A stretch of DNA of 24,007 bases from Paulinella micropora (taxonomy: Eukaryota; Cercozoa; Imbricatea; Euglyphida), in the NCBI GenBank assembly GCA_009731375.1, contig BJOX01000074.1, positions 360,492 through 384,498 of the forward strand, given 5' to 3'. A model generated the notes under the pieces. It searched no databases. It worked only from the letters and a program-made list of their open reading frames with translations, and was not told the origin of the DNA. The translations under genes were made by a program, and so were the position numbers. This document shows positions 1 to 8,600 of the stretch, piece by piece (the stretch's first letter is position 1; every line of letters starts with the position of its first letter).

Positions 1-60
1 CTCTCGCTCGCTCGCTCGCGCTCTCTCTCCTGCACTGCCCCCCCCCCCCTTTTTTTTCCC
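1..60. repeat. Low-complexity CTCG/CT repeat with poly-C/poly-T run
   Basis: The first 30 bases are a (CTCG)n/(CT)n simple repeat. They are followed by a run of 12 C (38-49), 8 T (50-57) and CCCGGGG. No coding content. Confidence 0.9.
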
Positions 61-770
61 GGGGCACACCGCTCGTAACTTCATCATCAACATCTCACTT
101 TGAAACTTTGAGTTGCATGTTCATTAAAGAGTGATTGCGTAGTGGCAAACAGAATCAAGTCTATTATTAATAATTGACGATGAAGCTAAGTCATGACTAC
201 TATTAATAACTAAAAAAATATTTTCCAAGCAAACGATAATGCAGTTATCAGCAACGTCGATACCGGTAATATTAATAATAATATAACAAAAAAAAAATCC
301 AAGCAAACGATAATGCAATTATCAGCAACGTCGATACCGGTAATAATAATATAACAACTAAACATATCTTTCGTTTTGACTTTTTCTTTTATTTACGAAA
401 CTTCATACTTTTAATAGATAGAGTATATACTTAGTTAAATACAACACTTCCCACTTATTATGATACTGGTAATCTAACTGGTGGCACGTATTTCATAAAA
501 ACATGTTTACGTAAAATAAAAAACTTATAATATATATTGTCCTTTTGATACCTAACGGACAATATTTTTCATTCATACGTAATACAATATTAATATTATT
601 CCGGCGTTATTAAAGACACTGTTGTCAATATTTTTTCTACTTAACAACGATATTAATCTTTTAAAAATGAAGAATGCTTGCTTTTCGTATAATACAGCTG
701 AAAATATTTTTCATGGTTTGTATTAAATTCATGACTTATTGGTACATATTAATAAGTTGTATACTAATTA
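61..770. other. AT-rich intergenic DNA, no gene recognised
   Basis: This stretch is strongly AT-rich with stop codons in every frame and only short spurious open frames. Apart from the tandem duplication at 224-357 no structure was found. It is probably host intergenic or intronic sequence on the 5' side of element A. Confidence 0.6.
224..357. repeat. Two-copy tandem repeat, period 74 bp
   Basis: Copy 1 starts at 224 and copy 2 at 298. Both begin TCCAAGCAAACGATAATGCA and continue through TTATCAGCAACGTCGATACC to a TAATAATAT-rich end. In the shared part I see one clear substitution (AGTTATC versus AATTATC); the AT-rich tails differ in length. This is a simple tandem duplication. Confidence 0.9.
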
Positions 771-838
<68 letters not shown>

Positions 839-881
839 CGCCGACGGTCTGTATGTGTGTGAGTGAGATGAGAGTGAAACA

Positions 882-916
<35 letters not shown>

Positions 917-1241
917 NNNNNNNNNNNNNNNNNNNNNNNNNNNNNNNNNNNNNNNNNNNNNNNNNNNNNNNNNNNNNNNNNNNNNNNNNNNNNNNNNNNN
1001 NNNNNNNNNNNNNNNNNNNNNNNNNNNNNNNNNNNNNNNNNNNNNNNNNNNNNNNNNNNNNNNNNNNNNNNNNNNNNNNNNNNNNNNNNNNNNNNNNNNN
1101 NNNNNNNNNNNNNNNNNNNNNNNNNNNNNNNNNNNNNNNNNNNNGAGAGAGAGAGAGCGTGCGTCTGTATGTGTGTGAGTGAGATGAGGGTGAAAAAGAG
1201 AGTATGTGTGTGTGTGTATGAGAGAGAGTGTGTGTGTGTGT

Positions 1242-1307
<66 letters not shown>

Positions 1308-1370
1308 TCTCAGAGAGAGTGTGTGTGTGTGTGAGAGAGAGATAGATAGATAGATAGAGAGAGAGAGAAC

Positions 1371-1402
<32 letters not shown>

Positions 1403-1437
1403 GAGAGAAAGAGAGAGAGAGAGAGAGTGTGTGTGCA

Positions 1438-1486
<49 letters not shown>

Positions 1487-1567
1487 GGAGAGAGAGAGAG
1501 AGAGAGAGAGAGAAGAGAGAGAGAGATAGAGTGTGTGAGAGAGAGAGAGATAGAGAGAGAGAGAGCG

Positions 1568-1609
<42 letters not shown>

Positions 1610-1800
1610 AGAGAGAGAGAGAGAAAGAGAGAGAGAGAGCTATACTTTTCACGTGGACGATCCTTGAGTCCGATTGTAAAAATTGTTCTCCCAATAAAAA
1701 CGAAGAAGAAGAAGAAGAGAGAGAGAGAAAGAGAGAAAGAGAGAAAGAGATAGAGAGAGAGAGAGAGAGTATGTGTGTGTGTGTGCGTGTGTATGTGTGT

Positions 1801-1873
<73 letters not shown>
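771..1873. repeat. (GA)n/(GT)n compound microsatellite, about 1.1 kb
   Basis: Long GA runs on the + strand are broken by GT runs, GATA repeats (1342-1357) and GAAA interruptions. A unique island of about 60 nt lies at 1640-1700. An assembly gap of 228 N (917-1144) falls inside it. The apparent Leu-Ser or Arg-Glu reading frames across it are only the dinucleotide repeat being translated. All-purine strands of this length can form triplex (H-DNA) structures, which is general knowledge of mirror-repeat purine tracts and was not tested here. Confidence 0.95.
917..1144. other. Assembly gap (228 N)
   Basis: Unknown bases inside the GA microsatellite. The motif TCTGTATGTGTGTGAGTGAG occurs on both sides, near 848 and near 1165, so the gap may hide a tandem duplication or be an artefact of collapsed repeats. 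Confidence 0.95.
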
Positions 1874-1874
<1 letters not shown>

Positions 1875-1943
1875 AAGCTTATCTTTCAAAAACATCGCTA
1901 CAGCCCGCTTCCTGTCCGCCAACTGATGCTCCAGATCTGCTTT

Positions 1944-2047
1944 TCAGTCGGTCAGAGGCTCGTGTAGGTTTGACATCTTCCTGCTCAACACATACACATG
2001 ACACAGGATGCATCTCAAGGGCAGGAGCAAGTCAGGGACCTTCTTGC
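1944..2047 (-). pseudogene. Second part of a host open frame interrupted by element A
   Basis: Reading leftwards from the edge of the A 5' LTR, an open frame of 34 codons runs to TGA at 1946-1944. It contains a Cys-x2-Cys pair (C-I-L-C). When the lysine-rich frame at 12047-12102 is placed before it, using one copy of the 4-bp target duplication, the frame is continuous and gives about 51 codons. Past the TGA the same frame stays open for about 24 codons (rich in Leu, Lys and Asp) before entering the CT repeat, so the TGA could be a mutated Arg codon (CGA to TGA). I do not recognise the protein. It could be a real host exon, an older transposon gene or a chance frame. Confidence 0.45.
2044..2047 (+). 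repeat. Target-site duplication of element A, left copy (TTGC)
   Basis: TTGC immediately precedes the TGTAGGC start of the A 5' LTR. The partner is GCAA at 12099-12102 next to the A 3' LTR, which has the opposite orientation in this assembly. Four bases is within the usual range for Ty3/Gypsy integrases. Confidence 0.75.
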
Positions 2048-2284
2048 TGTAGGCATCACCCCCGGATAGCCGGTAAAAAATACCTTTTCCTGGTGACAGG
2101 TGCACCAGCTTGTTTTTCAGTATTATTTGTCCGGATTGGACCTGATGCCATTTTATTCCTGGTCTGTTGCCGTTTTCCTTTTTGGCCTTCACTGAGCTAA
2201 TAAAACGAGACATCATTCTCATTCTTGAGGACTGTGTTTGGTTGTATTACCGACTTTTTTCGAGCTATCGTTGGGGGCATTACA
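2048..2284 (+). repeat. Element A 5' LTR (237 bp)
   Basis: It starts TGTAGGCATCACCC and ends GGGGGCATTACA, the usual TG...CA ends. Imperfect terminal inverted sequence extends inward (GGATAGC near the start, GCTATC near the end). It matches the A 3' LTR (12103-12338, reversed) with about 15 differences by eye, and the B LTRs more distantly. Conserved inside are CCGG-CTAT-CCGG on the opposite strand, a GGTGCACC palindrome (2099-2106) and an initiator-like TCATTC (2213-2218). U3/R/U5 limits cannot be placed by eye. Confidence 0.92.
2213..2218 (+). promoter_or_regulatory. Candidate initiator element in the A 5' LTR
   Basis: TCATTC fits the metazoan initiator TCA(G/T)T(T/C). It lies in the string GACATCATTCT, kept in all four LTR copies. 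No TATA box lies at the expected distance upstream in all copies, so a TATA-less initiator promoter is possible. This is inferred from the motif only. Confidence 0.3.
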
Positions 2285-3069
2285 TTTTGAGTCCACATCA
2301 CTAGGGTGATTTCTTTCTGCTTTGCCACACAGGCAACAGAGTGAATTTTCACTGACCTGTCTCACACGGGGACGTCAGACGAAAACAAATACTCCAACAC
2401 AGCTCCCTCATAACTCTTTCACAAAACAAATAATTTGATTGGTCTCAAGCAGGTGTCTCGTACCCTCTAGCCCAATCAGTATCTGTGTGCTCACAAGGAG
2501 ACATCAGATACAAACTCTCTGTCGTTCTTGCTGTTCTCACACAGAGACCAAGAAGAAGGAGTGGACAGAAGAGTGAAGGAACACACACAAAACACAAACA
2601 AGCATAGGGACAGGAGCACAACACTCTACCCTTCTAGTTTGTGCATTTATCTGCATTATCTCACACATACGTCAGAGTATTTTTGCAAATCTCTGAGCGT
2701 TTTCTAAAGGTAGGTCTGAGAAACTATCCGACCGACTGTCGACTTCTCAAGGAGAGCTTTTCTAGCTTCTCTATTACTATCTGTGTGTAGGTCCAAGTGC
2801 ATCATATTAGATACAATCTAGAAAAGAAGGAGGAGAAAGTAATCTGAGTAAGGAGAACAAGAAATCGGAGAAAGTCCCAAAGACTATTTTTCTCAAACAA
2901 AAACAAACATACAAACAGTGTTTCATAGAGGACAGGGAATCTTATCCTACCCTCTCTATTAGTTTCTCTCTTCACTAGTCAATCGACTGAAGGAGGAACA
3001 GAACACAAACGAACAAAAACCAAACATAGGAGCTGACACTGTCCTCCTGTTGATCACTACTACGACATC
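2285..3069 (+). other. Element A 5' untranslated leader
   Basis: About 785 nt between LTR and gag ATG, with many stop codons and no long frame. Several blocks are shared with the B leader (20291-21051), notably the hairpin at 2672-2696 and the block GTCGACTTCTCAAGGAG. Three imperfect copies of a CTCACA-nGGAGAC-type motif occur near 2361, 2490 and 2536. No TGG primer-binding site directly follows the LTR. Confidence 0.75.
2672..2696 (+). promoter_or_regulatory. Conserved leader hairpin with palindromic loop (A)
   Basis: TCAGAG (2672-2677) pairs with CTCTGA (2691-2696) around a 13-nt loop containing the self-complementary octamer TTTGCAAA. All 25 nt are identical in element B (20680-20704), although the surrounding leaders have diverged. 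A hairpin with a self-complementary loop in the leader is the layout of retroviral dimer-initiation kissing loops; that role is inferred here. Confidence 0.55.
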
Positions 3070-4657
3070 ATGTCGACAGAGACCGCCGAAGTGAGTGAAT
3101 TCTCGGAGGCAGATCAAAGAAGAGAAGAAGAAGAAGCAGGAGGAGGAGGAAGAGGATTGAATGAAGGAGGAGGAGGAGATGAAGGAGTAGGAGGAGGAGT
3201 AAAAGAGTGCTGGGATGATGAAGGAAGATATGGAGGAGACGAAGATGAAGGAGGATTTGAACAAGAAGAGACTGGAGGAGGAGGAGCATATGGTAATCCC
3301 TTACCACCTGCCTACACGGGAAGAGGAGGACGAAAAATGATCGACTTGATTCATAGTGATGGAGAGGAGATCACAGTGGAGGAACAACAGTGGGTGCAAG
3401 ACCACTATGACCTCACTAAAAAAGAGTTTGATAACAAGATGGGGGNNNNNNNNNNGGGAGAGAAGGATACCTATGTGTGGATCCCTCAGAATCAAAGAAG
3501 AGAGAAAAGTCGTGCTAAAAAGATGTCTATATCATCAAATACAGCACAGCTCCTCGGCAAACTGGTCTCTGATCCAGAAAAGAGAAAGAAGATACAGCAT
3601 ATCAAGTTTGGGGACACACACACCCACCTTGAATTACTCGATGCTATCTTTGGGGTGTACACTCAAACCCTGATTTGGGAACGTACATACGGCCCACGAT
3701 GTGAGGGTTACCTCCAGTACACAAACCCAAGAGCAACGGCCAGATTCATAGCGAATTGTCAGGAGGCAGTCAATGTAACAAAAATGAAGACCAATCTGGG
3801 TTCGAAAAACTCGAGTGGTATATTTCATTTTTTTACGATGGAAATCAAGGCGTTGGAGGAGGGGAATGCAGAGATGGAAAAAAGCATTAAGGCAGCAGGA
3901 GAAACTCATCCTGTGATTGATGAGTTAGAGAAGACCGACAGAGTTCTGACCAAGATCAGACTGTTGATGGGTGCGTTACTGCACAAGGATGCATGGAAGA
4001 GATGGATTCCTACCAAGGATCACTCTGTCCTTAAATCACTTAGTAACGCACCACCGGTCGCCAACAAAGCAGGTGTTGACCAATATGTGGAGAAATATAA
4101 TTTTCTCAGATCTGCTTCTGAATTGGTGGCCTTTATCACTCATGCTCAAAAGCTGGTGATATCTGAGAAGAAGAAGGCGAAAGAGAATGAGGAGTTCGAG
4201 AAGACGATGAGACTGGAAAGAATGAAAGCAAAAGTGAGTGGTGCAAAGACACACCCTCCGACATATTTGACCCCACCAGCTCCTGCCCCACCAGCCCCTG
4301 CACCCTCGGGCTCAACTACGGTGGTGGTCACAAACACGGAGAAGAAGGACAGACAGAACATCATAAATGCCTTCAAGGGGAAGAAAGGAGGAGTGGCAAG
4401 TCTCATGCTATATGCCAAGACGAGCTCAGACAAAGACTCTGATGCTTCGCTTTTGAGCAAGCTCAAAGAGATCAATGCCTGCATGAAGGCTTTTCCTTGC
4501 GACGAAACGCAGGAATACGAGGCCCTTGTTACTGTTTTTGACCAATCTCTAGTCTCGGAGGGATTTGATCTGACACAGTACAAGTTTTTGAGAAAGAAGG
4601 AGGAGATTAAGAGAAACAATGAAACAGGCCTAGACGCTCAGTGTGAACTGGCGGTGG
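3070..4657 (+). CDS. gag: Gag of element A, 5' part (residues 1-529), interrupted by B
   Basis: Structural protein expected to assemble the cytoplasmic virus-like particle. It starts at ATG 3070, aligned with the start of the B copy. Residues about 15-75 are low-complexity Gly/Glu-rich. A conserved globular part follows (about 100-310, ending in HKDAWKRW at 305-312), then a Lys/Glu-rich helix (about 362-385), a Pro-rich linker (about 396-413) and a second conserved block starting KKDRQ. Ten unknown bases at 3446-3455 fall in a conserved region but keep frame. The frame runs 29 nt past 4657 into the B LTR and stops at 4686, so the present product would be a 538-residue truncated Gag. Homology to other Gag families is not obvious by eye; identity rests on the B copy, position before pol and the zinc finger in the 3' part. 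Confidence 0.85.
3446..3455. other. Assembly gap (10 N) inside gag A
   Basis: Ten unknown bases after a GGGGG run. The gag frame is in register on both sides, which suits a true gap length close to ten or differing by a multiple of three. Confidence 0.95.
4654..4657 (+). repeat. Target-site duplication of element B, left copy (GTGG)
   Basis: GTGG lies at the last gag codons before the B 3' LTR. CCAC at 20040-20043 is its partner on the far side of B. With the next bases, GCGGTGG reads on both sides, partly because the outer LTR bases of the 5' copy have mutated. Confidence 0.8.
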
Positions 4658-4904
4658 TGTTACAATCCCCGAAGATAGCTCAATAAAAAGTCAGTAATAC
4701 AACCAGACACAAATCCCCAAAAGAGAATGATGTCTCGTTATATTAGCTCAGTGAAGCCGAAAAGAAAACTGCAACAGACCAAGGTTAAAATGGCATTAGG
4801 TCAAATCCGGCCAAACGATATTGAAAATAATGGGAAAAAACTAGGTGCACCTGACACCAGAAAAATTGTACTTTTTACCGGCTATCCGGGGGGTGATGCC
4901 TACA
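4658..4904 (-). repeat. Element B 3' LTR (247 bp)
   Basis: On the minus strand it starts TGTAGGCATCACC at 4904 and ends GATTGTAACA at 4658. It matches the B 5' LTR (20044-20290) with about 7 differences in 247 bp by hand count. Short open frames inside it are not conserved between LTR copies and are not genes. Confidence 0.93.
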
Positions 4905-4925
4905 GTACATTTTCCCGTTTTTTTG
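4905..4925 (-). promoter_or_regulatory. Element B polypurine tract next to the 3' LTR
   Basis: On the minus strand AAAAAAACGGGAAAATGTAC lies directly upstream of the LTR start. It is purine-rich with a few interruptions. In Ty3/Gypsy elements such a tract primes plus-strand DNA synthesis. The A element has a cleaner version (12339-12352) at the same place. Confidence 0.6.
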
Positions 4926-5292
4926 ACGGAAATGTAATATTTTCGTCATATAATTGCTGATTTCTTTTCTGCACAAACGCTACGGGGTGTCGCAACTAAG
5001 TGCATTAACCCACGGATAGACGGTGCAGTGGATATATAAAACGCATACGCCAGACACGAGTCAACTATAAATCTCCAGCCTCGTTTTTGTAAATAAAAAC
5101 TCCTCCTTCCACACTTGTTGTCCCCCCCGTAACTTAATTCTGAGGCAGTATGTCAAGAACAAATAGTATTACTATTGCAATAAAAGCAGCGTTATAATTT
5201 TTCTCCTTCTCCAAAAACACTTCCGATCAGTAAATACATTGTCTTTTAATAACATACCCTTGTATTCAATCGGTTACCTTAATATAGTACTA

Positions 5293-5390
5293 GGGGGCCA
5301 GACCTAATAACTATATCCAAAGCCGGGGTGAGTGAGCCCGACCATGCGATATGCCGACGCTGGTAGAGACGGACCGTGCTGGTATGACGA
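5293..5390 (-). other. Conserved 3' structural block (B)
   Basis: It starts GGGGGCCAG-CCTAATA-CTATATCC on the + strand and closely matches 12756-12856 of element A. A stem at 5322-5342 corresponds to 12785-12805 in A. One A-U pair of A becomes a G-U pair in B only when read on the minus strand, which favours structure in the sense (minus-strand) RNA. Function unknown. Confidence 0.4.
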
Positions 5391-5488
5391 TATTAAGTAT
5401 ATCCAAAGAAAAAAAATTTAATATGTCTACTATGAGAACATTTTTTGAGAACATCACCCTGGATACTTGAAGCAGGGTCGTACCAGGA

Positions 5489-5529
5489 ACACCATCGCTA
5501 AACTCACAAGCGATCCCCTTATACGGTGT
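5489..5529 (-). other. Conserved 3' hairpin (B)
   Basis: ACACC/GGTGT (5489-5493 / 5525-5529) and ATCGCT/AGCGAT (5494-5499 / 5509-5514) form a two-part stem with a 9-nt loop and a 10-nt bulge. Every paired base is kept in A (12954-12994), while the loop differs. Possible roles are RNA stability, packaging or 3' processing; none can be chosen from sequence. Confidence 0.5.
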
Positions 5530-5698
5530 CGTATCCATTTGCCGATTGACCCTCGCACTCATATGTTGCGATAAAAATGCCAAGTAACAACAATGGTATA
5601 AAAACATTTTAATAAGACATGATCTGACATGGGCACTATGAGATTAATCCACATGCAGCTTTCAATGTCCGACGCGTGATAAAAGAAAAAAATGTCAC

Positions 5699-8600
5699 TT
5701 ACTGCCTTCGTCGCCTTGCGCGAACCCCTTTGCCAGGTGGCGGGCCGCCAACAAAAGTCAAGTCAAACTTCGACTCCTCCAGAATGTCCCATATTTTGTT
5801 AGGGATGGCGCCCAAAGATAAGTCAAAAGGAATGTCAAGCACTCCTCTAGGCAGTGACTGAATAGTCCACGCAGTGTGGTCTTTGTCTCGAAGGGTAATA
5901 GTATCATCCCATGTCTCGAGATTTTTCGCGTCTTTGTACACCGGTAAATATTGTCTAGCTTTTGGGTCCTCAACAGGGTCCATGCTTCTCCAAAAATGGA
6001 GTATCGGTTGTATCGTTTTTGCTGCTAAGGATCTCTTCGATGTCCGTGCTGCCCGTGTAGTCTGCGGGACCGCCACAGCTCGCATGAGATAAAGATCTGA
6101 GAGAGTGTCATCGGCAACATGAGATTCTGCCGGTCTCAACAGATAAAAAGCGTCTCGGACCCACTTGATGGCCGCAATCGCCTCTCCTTCCTTCCATCGC
6201 ACATGTCGAATGTCCACATTACCCGCGTTCGGGTTAGTGTCCTTCTCCCCTCCTCCTCCATGGACATCCGTCGCTCGCGTCGACCTTGCCACCTTCCTCG
6301 GTTGGTCGAAGATGAGATCGTTTTGCGCTCTCCTCCTCTGCGCCTCCGTGAACTTCTCCTTCGTACCGCCGCGGACTATGGGGGCTTTAGACTGAGTCCC
6401 CGCCGCGCTTTTGCGGTTTGAGTCTTCCTTACTCTCCTTCTCGGTCTCCTCCTTCTCCGTGACCGGTGCCCGATAGGCATTCTCCTCCTCTAAGGTATCC
6501 TCCTTCTGTATAGGCGGTACCTCTTTGAAGTCCTCCTTCATCCGTTTCAACGCCTCCTCAACGGATTCATCCTCAAGTAAGAAGGGGTCATATTTGATCA
6601 GCCTTCGAACATTCACAATCTGCACCTTCCCTCTACCCCTGATCTTATAATTCAGAGGTCCCATCTGTTCCATGATCTGGTATGGTCCTTTCCAGTGGGT
6701 AAACAGCTTAGAGCTAACCCCCTTAGGGACTTGAGGATGGTACAAGAGTACAATATCCCCAACCTGGAAACGGACTTGATCTAAGTGCGCTTGTCGCACT
6801 CCTTGTGCGTCAGTCTTTCTGCGCTCCGCCTCCCTGTGCGCCGCAACTATTTGTTCCGCCTCCATCTTCGCTCTTAGTCTCATCCCGAACAACTCATCCT
6901 CATCTGCCCAAGTGTCTTTTGGATGCAGAAGTGAGGTTGGGATATTAGGCTCTCGGCCGTAAACCAATTGATATGGCGAGACTGAGCTCCTGGCTCCTCC
7001 TAATGCCGATGAGGGTAGACAGTTCATTGCAAAGGCAAATGAAGGTGCTGCCTCCACCCAGGCTCTCTGATTCTCCTTCTTCATACAGTACATCTTAAGC
7101 GAGGCTTTGAGAGGTCTATGTACCCGCTCGATCTTGCCATTCGCTCTCGGGTTATAGGCAGTAACATATTGCCATTTCATCCCGTAGTACTTAGATAGTC
7201 TGTCGATGACTTCATTATTAAAGTCAGAACCTCGATCAGAACATATCTTTCTAGGCACTCCGATCTGCGAGACGATCCTATCGATCAGAGCCTCCGCAGT
7301 TGTCTTGCCTGTAGCGTCCTTAACAGGAACAACCCAGACATAATTGGTGGCTCGATCTATTGCGGTAAGAAGGTATCTGTACCCTTCTGCCGATTCGGGG
7401 AAAGGTCCCACATGATCGATGTGTAAAAATTCAAACATCCCGGCGTGTAACGGGAATGTACCGATCAGGCCAAAGTTCGCCTTCAGCGGTGTCTTTGTGG
7501 TTTTGCATGGGATGCATGCGTCCACTTCCCTGTCTATCTCCTCCTTCATCCCTTTCCACCAAAATCGCCTCGCTATGAACCAATGAGTTCTTTGTCGACC
7601 CGGATGTGCCAGTAAGGGGCAGTTATGGGCTGCGACATATATAAAGCGCCTCAACTTCTCTGGTACCCAGAGAGTCCATTTGTCAGGCTGTGATGCAAAT
7701 TTGCCATGCTGGCCCTTGTACCACAATAGCCCATCTCTCCACGCCATCTCCTTCATCTGATCTTTGATCTGTGGAGTCTTTTTAAGCTCATTAGGGTTCT
7801 TGTATAACGTTATGAGCTCCTTGAACTCCGGATCCGTCGCCTGTTGCTGCCTCCACGCGGTAGGCGAGGCGATATGAATAGTACCGTCCTCCAACCTTAC
7901 TCCTACCCTTTCCGGGTCTTCATCAAGCTCGCTTCGATTTTCCTGTGGAGGTTCAGTACAGACCTCAGTCGTCTCCTCCTCTTCTTTTATATTCGCCTTC
8001 GCGTTCTCGTATGCCTCATAAGACCACTCAGCGTCTTCGAGAACATGCGCCTCACAGCATATGCCATGCTCCGGGCCTTGAGGACTATATCGTAGACCCG
8101 TGCGGTCATAACGAACGCCTCTTGCCATCTGCATCGCCTCTATGTGGCTCACCTCGTATACCTTGTCCGTGGACAGGTCCATCATCTCCACTGATGATAC
8201 GAGAGCCGACACCTCCGACTGAAACTCTAGCCTGGAAAGGCTATCAGCGACTACGTTTCGCTTTCCCGGTAAGTAGACCATCGTGAAATTGAAACATGAC
8301 AAGAAAGCTTGCCACCGCGCCAAACGGCCGGTTTGTTCATGATTCATCAACCAAAGAAGGTTGTGATGATCGGTCCTAACCGTGAATAGAGGTCCTCCCC
8401 ACAAGTATTCTCTGAGCCTCTTGAGAGCCCATACTACTGCCAACGCCTCCCTCTGTCGCGTGCAGTAATTTCGCTCCGCCGCACACAGCTTTCTACTAAT
8501 AAACATGATCGGGCGCAACTTTTTCTCCTCATCTTCCTGTTGCAGCACCGCGCCAATCGCAAACTTAGATGCATCCGTGTCGACTACGAACGGTTTCGTA

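Larger units (their letters stand above)
2048..4657 (+). mobile_element. Element A, left arm: 5' LTR, leader, 5' part of gag
   Basis: This is the 5' third of Ty3/Gypsy-type retrotransposon A, cut at 4657 by insertion of element B. The rest of A (3' gag, pol, 3' untranslated region, 3' LTR) lies at 12103-20043 on the other strand. Summing the two arms without B gives about 10.55 kb. The gag frame is conserved across the cut: 1588 nt here plus 1058 nt in the other arm (one target duplication removed) make exactly 882 codons. Confidence 0.9.
4926..5698 (-). other. Element B 3' non-coding region
   Basis: About 770 nt between the pol stop and the polypurine tract with no conserved frame and no envelope gene. 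Several blocks are conserved with the A copy (12353-13167). They include a paired region at 5293-5390 and a hairpin at 5489-5529. An antisense TATATAAA (near 5034) has a TATAAA counterpart in A (near 12470). Confidence 0.75.

Noticed and set aside
771-1922. Long Leu-Ser and Arg-Glu open frames
   Set aside because: Translation of a dinucleotide repeat that has no stop codons; not a gene.
4658-4904. The 247-bp repeat first looked like an intron or a MITE inside gag
   Set aside because: TG...CA ends, an adjoining polypurine tract, presence at both ends of each element and a 4-bp duplication identify it as an LTR.
4727-4960. Small open frame starting MMSRYISSVKPK, also near 20221, 12171 and 2222
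   Set aside because: It lies inside the LTRs, antisense to the element. The four LTR copies have different frames and endings, so only the DNA is conserved, not a protein.
4926-5698. Possible envelope gene after pol
   Set aside because: No conserved frame, signal peptide or membrane segment in either element; the region is non-coding in both.
5699-5900. Chromodomain at the Pol C-terminus
   Set aside because: The aromatic residues and W-E-P pattern of chromodomains are absent.
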